Of a DNA stretch of 64,000 nt, positions 43,335 through 51,398 are shown piece after piece. Under the pieces are notes generated by a model. It saw only the letters and a list, made by a program, of their open reading frames with translations. It did no database searches and had not been told where the DNA came from. Every line of letters starts with the position of its first letter. Positions within the stretch are counted from its first letter, which is position 1. The stretch comes from an uncultured Phycisphaerae bacterium. Lineage in GTDB: Bacteria > Planctomycetota > Phycisphaerae > Sedimentisphaerales > Anaerohalosphaeraceae. The DNA lies in NCBI GenBank assembly GCA_937949545.1, contig CALEDR010000021.1, forward strand, positions 1 through 64,000, read 5' to 3'. A program made the translations under genes and the position numbers.

Positions 43335-44117
43335 TCAGTTGCCGGACAGGTCAAATTCATCCGCCAGCTCGAACCGCTTGAGGATTTCCTCGAGGGCATC
43401 ATACGGCCGGGCGCCGACATCAACCGTAAAGCGGTCGTCGGAATTGTCGGCGGAACGGACGGTCCCGTCCGCATAGAGCAAATTCACCGTTTTACGCAGA
43501 TGACTGGTTCGTGTGAAGACTCCAAAAGCCTCCAGCGACGGATGCACCAGAAACTGTACATCCATCACCAGGGCCCGAATGCGGCGGCCGTTGCGGTTTT
43601 TCCCCAGGTCGCTGAGCCGAATGTAAAATGCATCCGGTTTGCCGCTCAGCAGGGCAGCCGAGGCGTGGCGGTAATAATAATCGCTCTGGGCCTGCCGGTG
43701 CCCGACATTGGCCAGCTGCCTGTCGGCCTCGGAGGGCTGGTCAGCTCCAGGACAGAACAGCACCTTGGGCTGCTCGGACAAATAGCCGTTCAGCAAAAGC
43801 CCCAGACCAACGGGACGGCCGTCCAGCAGCGACAGAAGACTGGTGACATTGCCGGTGGCCGTATAGAAATTATGGCCCATAATCGGCAGCCCTTCGGGGC
43901 CGAAAGGAATCGTGTCGTTATAATCGTGGGCATAGGCCCGTATCGCCAGCCCCACCTGGCGCAGATTGGACAGACACACCGTTTTTTGGGCTTTCTGACG
44001 AGCGGCGCGAAGCGAAGGCAGCAACATAGAAACCAGCAGAACCACGACCCCCACTACGGTCAGCAGTTCCAGCAGTGTAAAACCACACCTGCCCCGTTGA
44101 AGCCGCTGTCTTTTCAT
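43335..44117 (-). CDS. type II pseudopilin-like protein (prepilin-type N-terminus)
   Basis: A 260-residue protein with the prepilin cleavage region RCGFTLLELLTVVGVVVLLV, TVCLSNLRQVGLAIRAYAHD, and near the end NLLYADGTVRSAD, an H-X9-DG-like ending. Start ATG 44117 overlaps the dockerin stop as ATGA. With the gene at 9837 this is the second such protein in the window, each adjacent to a dockerin protein. Confidence 0.85.
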   Translation of the reverse strand: MKRQRLQRGRCGFTLLELLTVVGVVVLLVSMLLPSLRAARQKAQKTVCLSNLRQVGLAIRAYAHDYNDTIPFGPEGLPIMGHNFYTATGNVTSLLSLLDGRPVGLGLLLNGYLSEQPKVLFCPGADQPSEADRQLANVGHRQAQSDYYYRHASAALLSGKPDAFYIRLSDLGKNRNGRRIRALVMDVQFLVHPSLEAFGVFTRTSHLRKTVNLLYADGTVRSADNSDDRFTVDVGARPYDALEEILKRFELADEFDLSGN

Positions 44118-44923
44118 TCTGCATCCTGCTGCAGCCACAGATCCGTCAAAAGAATTAAGTCGTCCAAATCCACAAATCCGTCGCCGGTCAAGTCGCTCAT
44201 CGACCAGGTTTGTTTGAGCCAGTCGGCCGAGAGCACGGCAAAGTCTTCCAGATTCACAAGTCCGTCCCCGGTCAGGTCCGGATGGTGAGGATATTCATAG
44301 ACCCGTACGTTGTCCAAATCCCAGTATCCGCCGCCCTGCCCGACCGACCGCAACGCGATGCCGACGGCTTTGCCGGCCCAGGGGTCGCTTTCCTGAACCG
44401 TCGGCAGATACAGGGTAAACGTTCGCAGGTAGTTGGGGACAATCGCAGAGCCCGGAACCAGGACCGTATGAAAATCATTGGCATCGGCACCAGCATAGAA
44501 GCCGATGCTCAGATAATCCATCGGCTCTTCAGCCCGCGGCGGAAAACGCGTAGAAGGACAGACATCCACCAGCAGCCGATAGGACCGGCCGACCTGAAAA
44601 ACCGAAGAAAGCGTCTGAAGAAATGCATTGCCGGAAGCCGTATTCAGAAAGGCCAGCTGAGCCCCGTGTGCATTGACGATATGGTCCCCCGCCGGACTGT
44701 TGGGTTCGGTGTTAAGAAAGGTTCCCGTATTGGAACTATAAAGAGGGTCCAAATCCAGTTCCACCCAAAATGGGGCCGCTGGGATGGCATAGAAAGGGTT
44801 TTGCACCGGGTCGATTGTCGGGATTTCAAACGAATGATTGGCCACAAAAAGCGAGGCCCCCTGAGCCGTCATTAAAAGTCCTGCAAGAATCCCCAGCCCT
44901 GTCAGACAACGAAGCGAAGTCAT
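44114..44923 (-). CDS. secreted dockerin-type protein of unknown body fold
   Basis: A 269-residue exported protein from ATG 44923 (GGGAGG about 11 bases upstream). A signal peptide (about 1-22) precedes a beta-rich body beginning LFVANHSFEIPTIDPV, with strand motifs SIGFYAGADANDF and YWDLDNVRVYEYP, similar to choice-of-anchor C-like modules. Two dockerin-like calcium repeats close the protein: DLTGDGLVNLEDFAVLSADW and DLTGDGFVDLDDLILLTDLW. It probably binds a glycan or surface structure. Confidence 0.82.
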   Translation of the reverse strand: MTSLRCLTGLGILAGLLMTAQGASLFVANHSFEIPTIDPVQNPFYAIPAAPFWVELDLDPLYSSNTGTFLNTEPNSPAGDHIVNAHGAQLAFLNTASGNAFLQTLSSVFQVGRSYRLLVDVCPSTRFPPRAEEPMDYLSIGFYAGADANDFHTVLVPGSAIVPNYLRTFTLYLPTVQESDPWAGKAVGIALRSVGQGGGYWDLDNVRVYEYPHHPDLTGDGLVNLEDFAVLSADWLKQTWSMSDLTGDGFVDLDDLILLTDLWLQQDAE

Positions 44924-44977
44924 TTCACCATATCCTCCCAAACATATCCTTTTCTAATGAATCCGAACCCTGCGGAA

Positions 44978-47455
44978 TCAACCCTTAACGAACGCTCTTT
45001 TTTGAGAATCTTGGCGGATAGAATACACCATCAGCGTATTGCCGCGCCGCACAAAAAGCCGCCCATGGCTGATGACCGGATGCGTCCAGTGCTGCTTGTC
45101 GCCGAGCGTGACGGTCATTTCGCTGACGGGCACAAATTCTTTCGGGTCGGCCTTGATCAGGCCGATGACGCCGGGTTTTTCCGCATAGGCATAAAAAAGC
45201 CCGTCCGCCCAGAGAATCGAGCCCTTGTTGTGCCACCGCTGGGCATACATCAGCTCGCCGGTTTTCCAATCCACACAGGCCCAAAGGCCGTCTTCGTTAT
45301 TTTTCCAGGTCGAGCCGTACACAAAGCCGTCCTGCAAAACGACACCGCCGTGATGGCAGTCGAACTCCTGATTGGTCCATTCGCGCTGGAGCGACCAACC
45401 GTCCTGTGTAAACGTAAACTTAATCGAGCCCATATCATAGCCGCTGACAAACAGGAGCCCCCCTTCATAAAAAATCGGGGTATTGGGATGCACGCCCCAG
45501 TTGCGGCCTTTGATATAGTCTTTCATCGGATATTTCCAGAACATCTGTCCGGAGGCGGCCTCAACGGCAAAAAGAAAGTTTTCCGTCATTCCGGCCAGAA
45601 TCGTTCGTCCGGCCCAGCGGAAAATCGCCGGCGTGCAGTACGATGCCGTATCATTCAAACTTTCCGTTGTCCAGACCACATGTCCCTTTTGGGCATCGAC
45701 CGCCGCCATTGTGGTTTTCGGGCCGCCGATAGTCACAAAGACTTTTCCTTCCGCCACAACCGGCGCCATCGACACACCCCAGCGAGGCATCGGCCCCTGA
45801 AACTCGCTGTACAGCTCCGCCGCCCATTTTTCCCGGCCGCTCTCGGGGGAAAAACATGCAAGCCGACCCTGACCGCTGAGGACATAGAGCAGGCCATCGG
45901 CCGCAACAGGAGCCCCGCGTACACCCGGAAAAGAACCGGTCCACTCCGGGCCGTAGTCGGCGGTCCAGAGCCGATTGCCGTCCCAATCCAGACAAGTCAG
46001 AATGCCGCGTTTGTCTTTCAGTCCTGTAACAAAAATCTTCTGCTGAGCCACGCAGACCGATGAATACCCGTCGCCCAAATCGTCGGCTTTCCAGAGCAGC
46101 TGCGGACCTTCGGCGGGCCATTCCTTCAGCAAACCGGTTTCGGGACTTCGATTGTCCCGATTTGGGCCACGCCAGCAGGCCCAGTCGCTGCCCTCCTCCG
46201 GAGCGGCCATCTCGACGGCGGCAATGACCGGCGGCGAATCCAGCAGCAATGCAGCCGGTTTGCGGCGGACATCGATGCAGACCAAATCGCCCTTGGCGTT
46301 GCGGGCATAAATCAGACCGTTGGACAACACCGGCATTGTCCAGCAGCGGCCCTTAAGAATCGGGGCCGAGGCAATCACAGAAAACTCTTTCGGAGAGGCG
46401 GGAGCAATCATCAGACGGCCGTTTTCGCTCAAAACAATCAGCTTGCCCGCCGCCGCCTTCAGCGTGCCCTTGCCGACGCTTTTTTCTGTCCACTGCACCT
46501 GGCCGGTCTTCCAGTCCAGGCAAACCAGCTGATTGTCATCAATCCCGTACACATAGCCGTCCAGCAGAATCGGACCGGAAAGCTGCGAACGGAGGTTTTT
46601 GTTTTCCCAGATTTTTTTCGGCCCTTCCGGCGTCACCTTCAGAACCGAAGCCCCCCGATTGTAGCCGGAGGTAATCAGGATTTCATCGCCCCAGACAAGC
46701 GGGTCGGAGGCATTGACATCCCAGCTGGTCTTCCACGGATACGCCCACAAAATGCGCCCGTCCTCCGGGGCGACACTGTACAAATGGTCTTTGCTGAACA
46801 GGAGAACTTCAAACCGGTCCTGTCGGGGAAAAATCACGGCGGTCGCATATCCGCAGGGTTCCTTCTGGCTTTGCCAAAGGACGGCGCCGGTCTCTTTGTG
46901 CAGGGCTACACCCGTCGAACCGGCATTCAAAAAAATGCGGTCGCCTGCAATCAGCGGAGACCCCGCATAGCCCCACTCCGGCTTTTGGAGGTCGGCATTC
47001 TGCTGCCAAATCACCGCCCCGCTGTTGAGGTCCAGACAAAAAACTTTGCCGGTCTTGCTGATGGTATAGACCTTCCCCTGATGAATGGTCGGCGTCGCAT
47101 TCGGTCCCCCCTCATACAGATTGGGAGTCAGAGGTTCATCATAGGTATGCTTCCAGAGGAGTGTGCCGGTTTGAGCATCGAAACACCAGACCACATCGGT
47201 GTTTTTATTGATATTCCCCATCGTCACAGCTTTGCCGTCAGCCACAGAAACCGCTGAAAACCCCGTACCTGCAGAAGCCGTCCAAAGGGGCTTTACAGAA
47301 TCCCTGACAGCTGCAGGGTCCCACTCTGTTTCGGAAGAAATGCCGTCACGATTCGGCCCTCTCCAGCAGGGCCAGTCCGCCGCAAGTGCAGTCGAAATCA
47401 TTCCAAGAGAAATACAGACTGCTGCAAAAAAAATCTTTCTTTCAACCTGCATCAT
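44978..47455 (-). CDS. exported tandem BamB/PQQ-like propeller protein
   Basis: An 825-residue protein from ATG 47455 (GGAG about 9 bases upstream) with a signal peptide ending STALAAD. Two propeller halves each open with the planctomycete signature: DWPCWRGPNRDG at about 27 and DWACWRGPNRDN at about 423, each followed by blades with the AxDxxxGxxxW pattern (for example TPTIHQGKVYTIS and GVVLQDGFVYGSTW). No CxxCH heme site is present. Whether it binds PQQ is uncertain; most such proteins do not. It is the last gene of the redox operon, 20 bases after the flavoprotein. Confidence 0.87.
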   Translation of the reverse strand: MMQVERKIFFAAVCISLGMISTALAADWPCWRGPNRDGISSETEWDPAAVRDSVKPLWTASAGTGFSAVSVADGKAVTMGNINKNTDVVWCFDAQTGTLLWKHTYDEPLTPNLYEGGPNATPTIHQGKVYTISKTGKVFCLDLNSGAVIWQQNADLQKPEWGYAGSPLIAGDRIFLNAGSTGVALHKETGAVLWQSQKEPCGYATAVIFPRQDRFEVLLFSKDHLYSVAPEDGRILWAYPWKTSWDVNASDPLVWGDEILITSGYNRGASVLKVTPEGPKKIWENKNLRSQLSGPILLDGYVYGIDDNQLVCLDWKTGQVQWTEKSVGKGTLKAAAGKLIVLSENGRLMIAPASPKEFSVIASAPILKGRCWTMPVLSNGLIYARNAKGDLVCIDVRRKPAALLLDSPPVIAAVEMAAPEEGSDWACWRGPNRDNRSPETGLLKEWPAEGPQLLWKADDLGDGYSSVCVAQQKIFVTGLKDKRGILTCLDWDGNRLWTADYGPEWTGSFPGVRGAPVAADGLLYVLSGQGRLACFSPESGREKWAAELYSEFQGPMPRWGVSMAPVVAEGKVFVTIGGPKTTMAAVDAQKGHVVWTTESLNDTASYCTPAIFRWAGRTILAGMTENFLFAVEAASGQMFWKYPMKDYIKGRNWGVHPNTPIFYEGGLLFVSGYDMGSIKFTFTQDGWSLQREWTNQEFDCHHGGVVLQDGFVYGSTWKNNEDGLWACVDWKTGELMYAQRWHNKGSILWADGLFYAYAEKPGVIGLIKADPKEFVPVSEMTVTLGDKQHWTHPVISHGRLFVRRGNTLMVYSIRQDSQKRAFVKG

Positions 47456-47475
47456 AAAGCTGCACTCCATACGTT

Positions 47476-49038
47476 CTATCGATTTTTCAATGACCATGCA
47501 CCGGTCGGACAAACCTGCACACACAGACGAGCTGCTTGACCCGCCGCTTTGTCGGGGGCTTCATCCAGAGCAGCGGCAATCTGCATCCCAAACCCCCTGC
47601 CTCGAAAGGTCAACCCTTCCGTGAAACCGTTTCTATTTAAAACCTGTACACAAAGTCCGCATTGGATACATTTGCCGGATTCAAACACAACCTGCGGATG
47701 GGAGTCAGCACGCGCATATTGTCTACGTTGGCCCTTATACGAACCGATAAGGGGCTTGAGTTCAGTAGAAAGTTGACGTAATTTGCAGTTTTTTTTCTTC
47801 CGGCAGTCGCAGTGAAGACACCGACGGGCCTCCTGGACCGTTTCCTCTTCCGAAAAACCCGTTTCGGGCTCAGCTGGTTCCACTCGCGGTATTAAATCAG
47901 CGGAAGAGACAAATATCCGCCATTCTTCCTCCGTTAAGGTTCCTAAACGGCTGTGAAACTCCAACGGCCCTCCTGTCGTCCTGCCTTCCGTAAGATACTG
48001 ATGGATGGCCCTGGCAGCAAGCTTTCCGTCCGCAACGGCCTTGACACAAAGACGGCGGCTGCCGATAAGCCCCCCGCCTGCAAAGACCCCCCCTATCGAG
48101 GTTTGAAGGGTTGAATGGTCCGCTTCAACGTGTCCATCTTTCATTCGAAGCAGGGATGCCAAATGCTCATCCGCCGCCCCTTCCCCGAGAGCCAGAAAAA
48201 CCGCATCAAAATCCCGTCGCAGATTCTCCAGGAAAATCTCTCGTCCCAATCTCTGGTTTGGGCGGAAAGAAATGCCCAAATCAAAAATCATCTCAATTTC
48301 CCGCTCGAGAACCTCTTCAGGCAGTTTCTCTCGTAAATCGCTGCACCGAAGCATTCCCCCGACCGTGTCTTTCTGTTCAAAAATCACGCAGGAATGCCCC
48401 TGCCGGGCCAGATAATACGCCGCGGAAAGTCCGCATGGACCGGCTCCGACAACGGCAACTTTCTTTCCGCTGGAGGGCCTGCAAATGGGTCGATATGGTG
48501 TCGGGGACTGCAAATCCCTGTCAGCGGCAAACCGCTTGAGCAGGCAAATGGAAACGGCCTGATCCTGACGAGCACGCCGGCAGACCTTTTCGCAGGGAGC
48601 CGGACAAATGCGGCCCAAGACAGCGGGCAAAGCAAGGTCTCTTTTGACAATCTCCGTCGCTTTTGTCCATTCTCCGGCAGCCAGATATCGAATCATCCGC
48701 GGGATATCCATCCCCGCCGGACAGCCTGAACGGCACGGCCCCTCGCAGTCCCCGATGTGATCGCTTAACAGCAATTCGAGTGCAGCCCGGCGAGCCGCCA
48801 GAATCTGCGGGGTATCCGTCCGCACCCGCATCCCCTCCTCCGCGACCAACGCGCAGGAAGGCATCAGGCCGCTGAAGCCCTCCACCTCCACCACACACAC
48901 CATACAGCTGACTGACGGCTCAAAATCCCGGCGATAGCAAAGTGTGGGGATACGGATGCCGAGGGAATCGGCGGCCTGTAAAACCGTCGTCCCCGGCGGC
49001 ACCTGAACCGTTCGATTGTCAATAGTCAGTGTAATCAT
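47476..49038 (-). CDS. NuoG-N/GltD-like iron-sulfur flavoprotein lacking its NAD(P) domain
   Basis: A 520-residue protein. A NuoG-type [2Fe-2S] domain at 1-75 has Cys34, 45, 48 and 62. A GltD-type Fe-S helical domain follows (about 95-175: CEGPCRSGCPAGMD, GRICPAPCEKVCRR). The FAD fold has VAVVGAGPCGLSAAYYL (195-210) and SIGGVFAGGGLI. The NADPH-binding insert of about 130 residues that GltD has between these is missing. A C-terminal extension carries CLHCDC, CIQCGLC and CVQVCPTGA. Its start overlaps the NuoEF stop as ATGA. Likely it moves electrons between NuoF and ferredoxin-type clusters. Confidence 0.85.
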   Translation of the reverse strand: MITLTIDNRTVQVPPGTTVLQAADSLGIRIPTLCYRRDFEPSVSCMVCVVEVEGFSGLMPSCALVAEEGMRVRTDTPQILAARRAALELLLSDHIGDCEGPCRSGCPAGMDIPRMIRYLAAGEWTKATEIVKRDLALPAVLGRICPAPCEKVCRRARQDQAVSICLLKRFAADRDLQSPTPYRPICRPSSGKKVAVVGAGPCGLSAAYYLARQGHSCVIFEQKDTVGGMLRCSDLREKLPEEVLEREIEMIFDLGISFRPNQRLGREIFLENLRRDFDAVFLALGEGAADEHLASLLRMKDGHVEADHSTLQTSIGGVFAGGGLIGSRRLCVKAVADGKLAARAIHQYLTEGRTTGGPLEFHSRLGTLTEEEWRIFVSSADLIPRVEPAEPETGFSEEETVQEARRCLHCDCRKKKNCKLRQLSTELKPLIGSYKGQRRQYARADSHPQVVFESGKCIQCGLCVQVLNRNGFTEGLTFRGRGFGMQIAAALDEAPDKAAGQAARLCVQVCPTGAWSLKNR

Positions 49039-51398
49039 CGTCCTGATTCCACACAAACAGCATCCGCCGGACAAACCGCTTTGCAGGTGCCGCAACGAAC
49101 GCACTTCTCCGAGTCTATTTGATGCTGCTGATAGGGTTGCATTTCGATCGCCCCTGCCGGACAATGCTGGGCGCAGCGCGTACAGCCGATACAGCGGTCT
49201 GTAATGATATAATGGATTAATGCCCGACATCGCCCGGCCGGACAGCGGCCCTGCAGATGAGCATCATATTCATCTCGAAAATAACGAAGGGTCGAGAGCA
49301 CCGGATTGGGAGCCGTTGAACCCAGTCCGCACAGACTGCCGGCTTGAATCCAATGCCCCAGCCTTTCCAGTTTGTCCAAATCCGCCCCCGTTCCCTCTCC
49401 GCGGCAAATCCGCTCGAGAATCTCGAGCATCCGTTTGGTTCCCACCCGACAGAACGTACACCGTCCGCAGGAATGCCGCTGGGTAAATTCGAGAAAATAC
49501 CGGGCGATTTCCACCATACAGTCGCCATCCTCGAGCACGACCAGCCCGCCGGAGCCCATCATCGCCCCAGCCTGTGTGAGCGAATCATAGTCGATGGGAA
49601 TATTCGCCATAGACGCCGGAATACATCCGCCGGAGGGCCCTCCGATTTGCACGGCCTTGAACGGTTTGCCGGAGGCCGTCCCGCCGCCGATTTCCTCGAC
49701 AATCTGCCGAATGGTAATCCCCATTGGGACTTCCACCAGTCCGCCCCGCCTGACTTTTCCCGCCAGCGCAAAGACCTTGGTGCCGCGGCTTCCGGCCGTT
49801 CCGATGGAGGCCATCGATGCCGCGCCCTGCCGAACAATCGCCGGCACTAGGGAGAGAGTTTCGGCATTATGAATCAGAGTCGGCTTGCCCCAAAGGCCTT
49901 TTTCAGAAGGATACGGCGGACGAAGCCGCGGCATTGGACGCCGGCCTTCAATGCTGGCAATCAGCGCCGTTTCCTCACCGCAGACAAACGCCCCGGCGCC
50001 GGTGCAAATCTCCAGATGCAGGGAAAAATCCGTGCCGCCGATGTGCTCGCCCAGCCAGCCGTGCTGCGAAAAAATCTTCAGGGCCTCTTTCATCCGCTCT
50101 ACCGCCAGCGGGTACTCATCCCGGATATACAGATATCCCTGCGAGGCCCCGACGGTCCAGGCGGCAATCGCCATCCCCTCTAAAATCCGAAACGGGTACG
50201 ATTCCATCAGCATCCGATCCATGAAAGCGCCCGGGTCGCCTTCATCGCCGTTGCAGATGATGTATTTGGGCTTTTCGGGATTGTCCCGCACAGCCTGCCA
50301 TTTGCAAAAGGCCGGATAGCCGCCTCCGCCCCGTCCCCGCAAACCGCTTTGCTCAATTTCTTTTAAAACATCCTGCGGGCTTCTTTCAAAGAGACACTTT
50401 CGCAGAGCCTCCAGGCCGCCTTGTTTTTGAAAATCCTCCCAATCCAGCGGGCCGGATCGCCCGGCCCCGTCGGTTGCCATCGGCACCTGGGGCTTTACAT
50501 AGCCGCTTAAATCTTCATCCCGAATCGTCGTTTCGAATCGTACAGGCGGTTCTCCGATACGGTCTTCAATCAGCGTATCCAGGAACCGGCGGACCGCCGA
50601 ACCGATTCGAGCTGTGAGGGTTTGCGGGCGAAAATGCCGATGCAGAATCGCTTCGGCATCGAAGGGCTTCACACAGCCGTAGCGATAAATTTGTCCCTGC
50701 GCATCTGTCAACTCCACAAGCGGGGCCAGATAGGAAGCCCCATGACAGGACACATCACGCAGCCGCACAGCCAGACGGTCGCGCCGAATAAGCTCCTCAA
50801 ACGCTTCATAAACCCGATGGCTTCCCACCGCCCGACAGCTCGTATCCAGACAAATCCGCACTTCTCCGTCCCCGCCGGGAACCGCTTTTGGTTCAGCCTC
50901 GCCCGCGCCCGTCTGCGACTGGCTTAAAAAATCCCGCAGAACCGACGGGACTTTCTCCGGCGACAGATAGCCGTAAATCACATCATCAATCTGCACGGCC
51001 GGCGCCAGCATACAGCAGCCCAGACAGGCCACCTGTTCGACGGTAAACAGCCGCCGGGAATCGGTATCCTCCTCCCGCGGTATCTGCAGATGCCGCCGAA
51101 AGGCCTCAAACACCTCTCCGGCCCCCTTGACGTGACAAGCTGTCCCGACACAGACCCGAATGCGATGCCGTCCGGCGGGTTTGAATCGAAATTGGTCGTA
51201 AAAGGCCGCCACGCCCCACAGTTCAGCCAGCGAACGAGCCGTCCGTTTGCTGAGATGCCGCAGGGCCTCGGCGGGCAGATAGCCGTACTGCTTCTGAACG
51301 GCCTGAAGCAGCGGCAGTGTCTTGTCCGGGGTGCTGCCGATTTGCTCGACACACCGGTCCACAAACTCTCGGACTGAGGATTCCGTCAAAGCATTCAT
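49035..51398 (-). CDS. NuoE-NuoF fusion, NADH-oxidising iron-sulfur flavoprotein
   Basis: A 787-residue diaphorase. The NuoE-type domain (1-150) holds Cys83, 88, 125 and 129 (CVGTAC, CLGCC) for [2Fe-2S]. A second thioredoxin-like domain (about 175-235) keeps CLDTSC but has only one later Cys (VSCHGASYLAP), so its cluster is probably lost. The NuoF domain has the FMN/NADH loops GRGGGGYPAFCKW and CNGDEGDPGAFMDR, the 4Fe-4S site HSCGRCTFCRVGT, and the C-terminus is a ferredoxin with CIGCTRCAQHCPAGAIE and CVRCGTCKAVCPADA. Such HndA/HndC or HoxF-like units pass electrons between NADH and a partner. Confidence 0.93.
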   Translation of the reverse strand: MNALTESSVREFVDRCVEQIGSTPDKTLPLLQAVQKQYGYLPAEALRHLSKRTARSLAELWGVAAFYDQFRFKPAGRHRIRVCVGTACHVKGAGEVFEAFRRHLQIPREEDTDSRRLFTVEQVACLGCCMLAPAVQIDDVIYGYLSPEKVPSVLRDFLSQSQTGAGEAEPKAVPGGDGEVRICLDTSCRAVGSHRVYEAFEELIRRDRLAVRLRDVSCHGASYLAPLVELTDAQGQIYRYGCVKPFDAEAILHRHFRPQTLTARIGSAVRRFLDTLIEDRIGEPPVRFETTIRDEDLSGYVKPQVPMATDGAGRSGPLDWEDFQKQGGLEALRKCLFERSPQDVLKEIEQSGLRGRGGGGYPAFCKWQAVRDNPEKPKYIICNGDEGDPGAFMDRMLMESYPFRILEGMAIAAWTVGASQGYLYIRDEYPLAVERMKEALKIFSQHGWLGEHIGGTDFSLHLEICTGAGAFVCGEETALIASIEGRRPMPRLRPPYPSEKGLWGKPTLIHNAETLSLVPAIVRQGAASMASIGTAGSRGTKVFALAGKVRRGGLVEVPMGITIRQIVEEIGGGTASGKPFKAVQIGGPSGGCIPASMANIPIDYDSLTQAGAMMGSGGLVVLEDGDCMVEIARYFLEFTQRHSCGRCTFCRVGTKRMLEILERICRGEGTGADLDKLERLGHWIQAGSLCGLGSTAPNPVLSTLRYFRDEYDAHLQGRCPAGRCRALIHYIITDRCIGCTRCAQHCPAGAIEMQPYQQHQIDSEKCVRCGTCKAVCPADAVCVESGR

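Noticed and set aside
43335-43474. HypE starting far upstream at 43474
   Set aside because: That start would place 62 residues antisense-like and overlap the pseudopilin gene; ATG 43288 gives the canonical HypE N-terminus.
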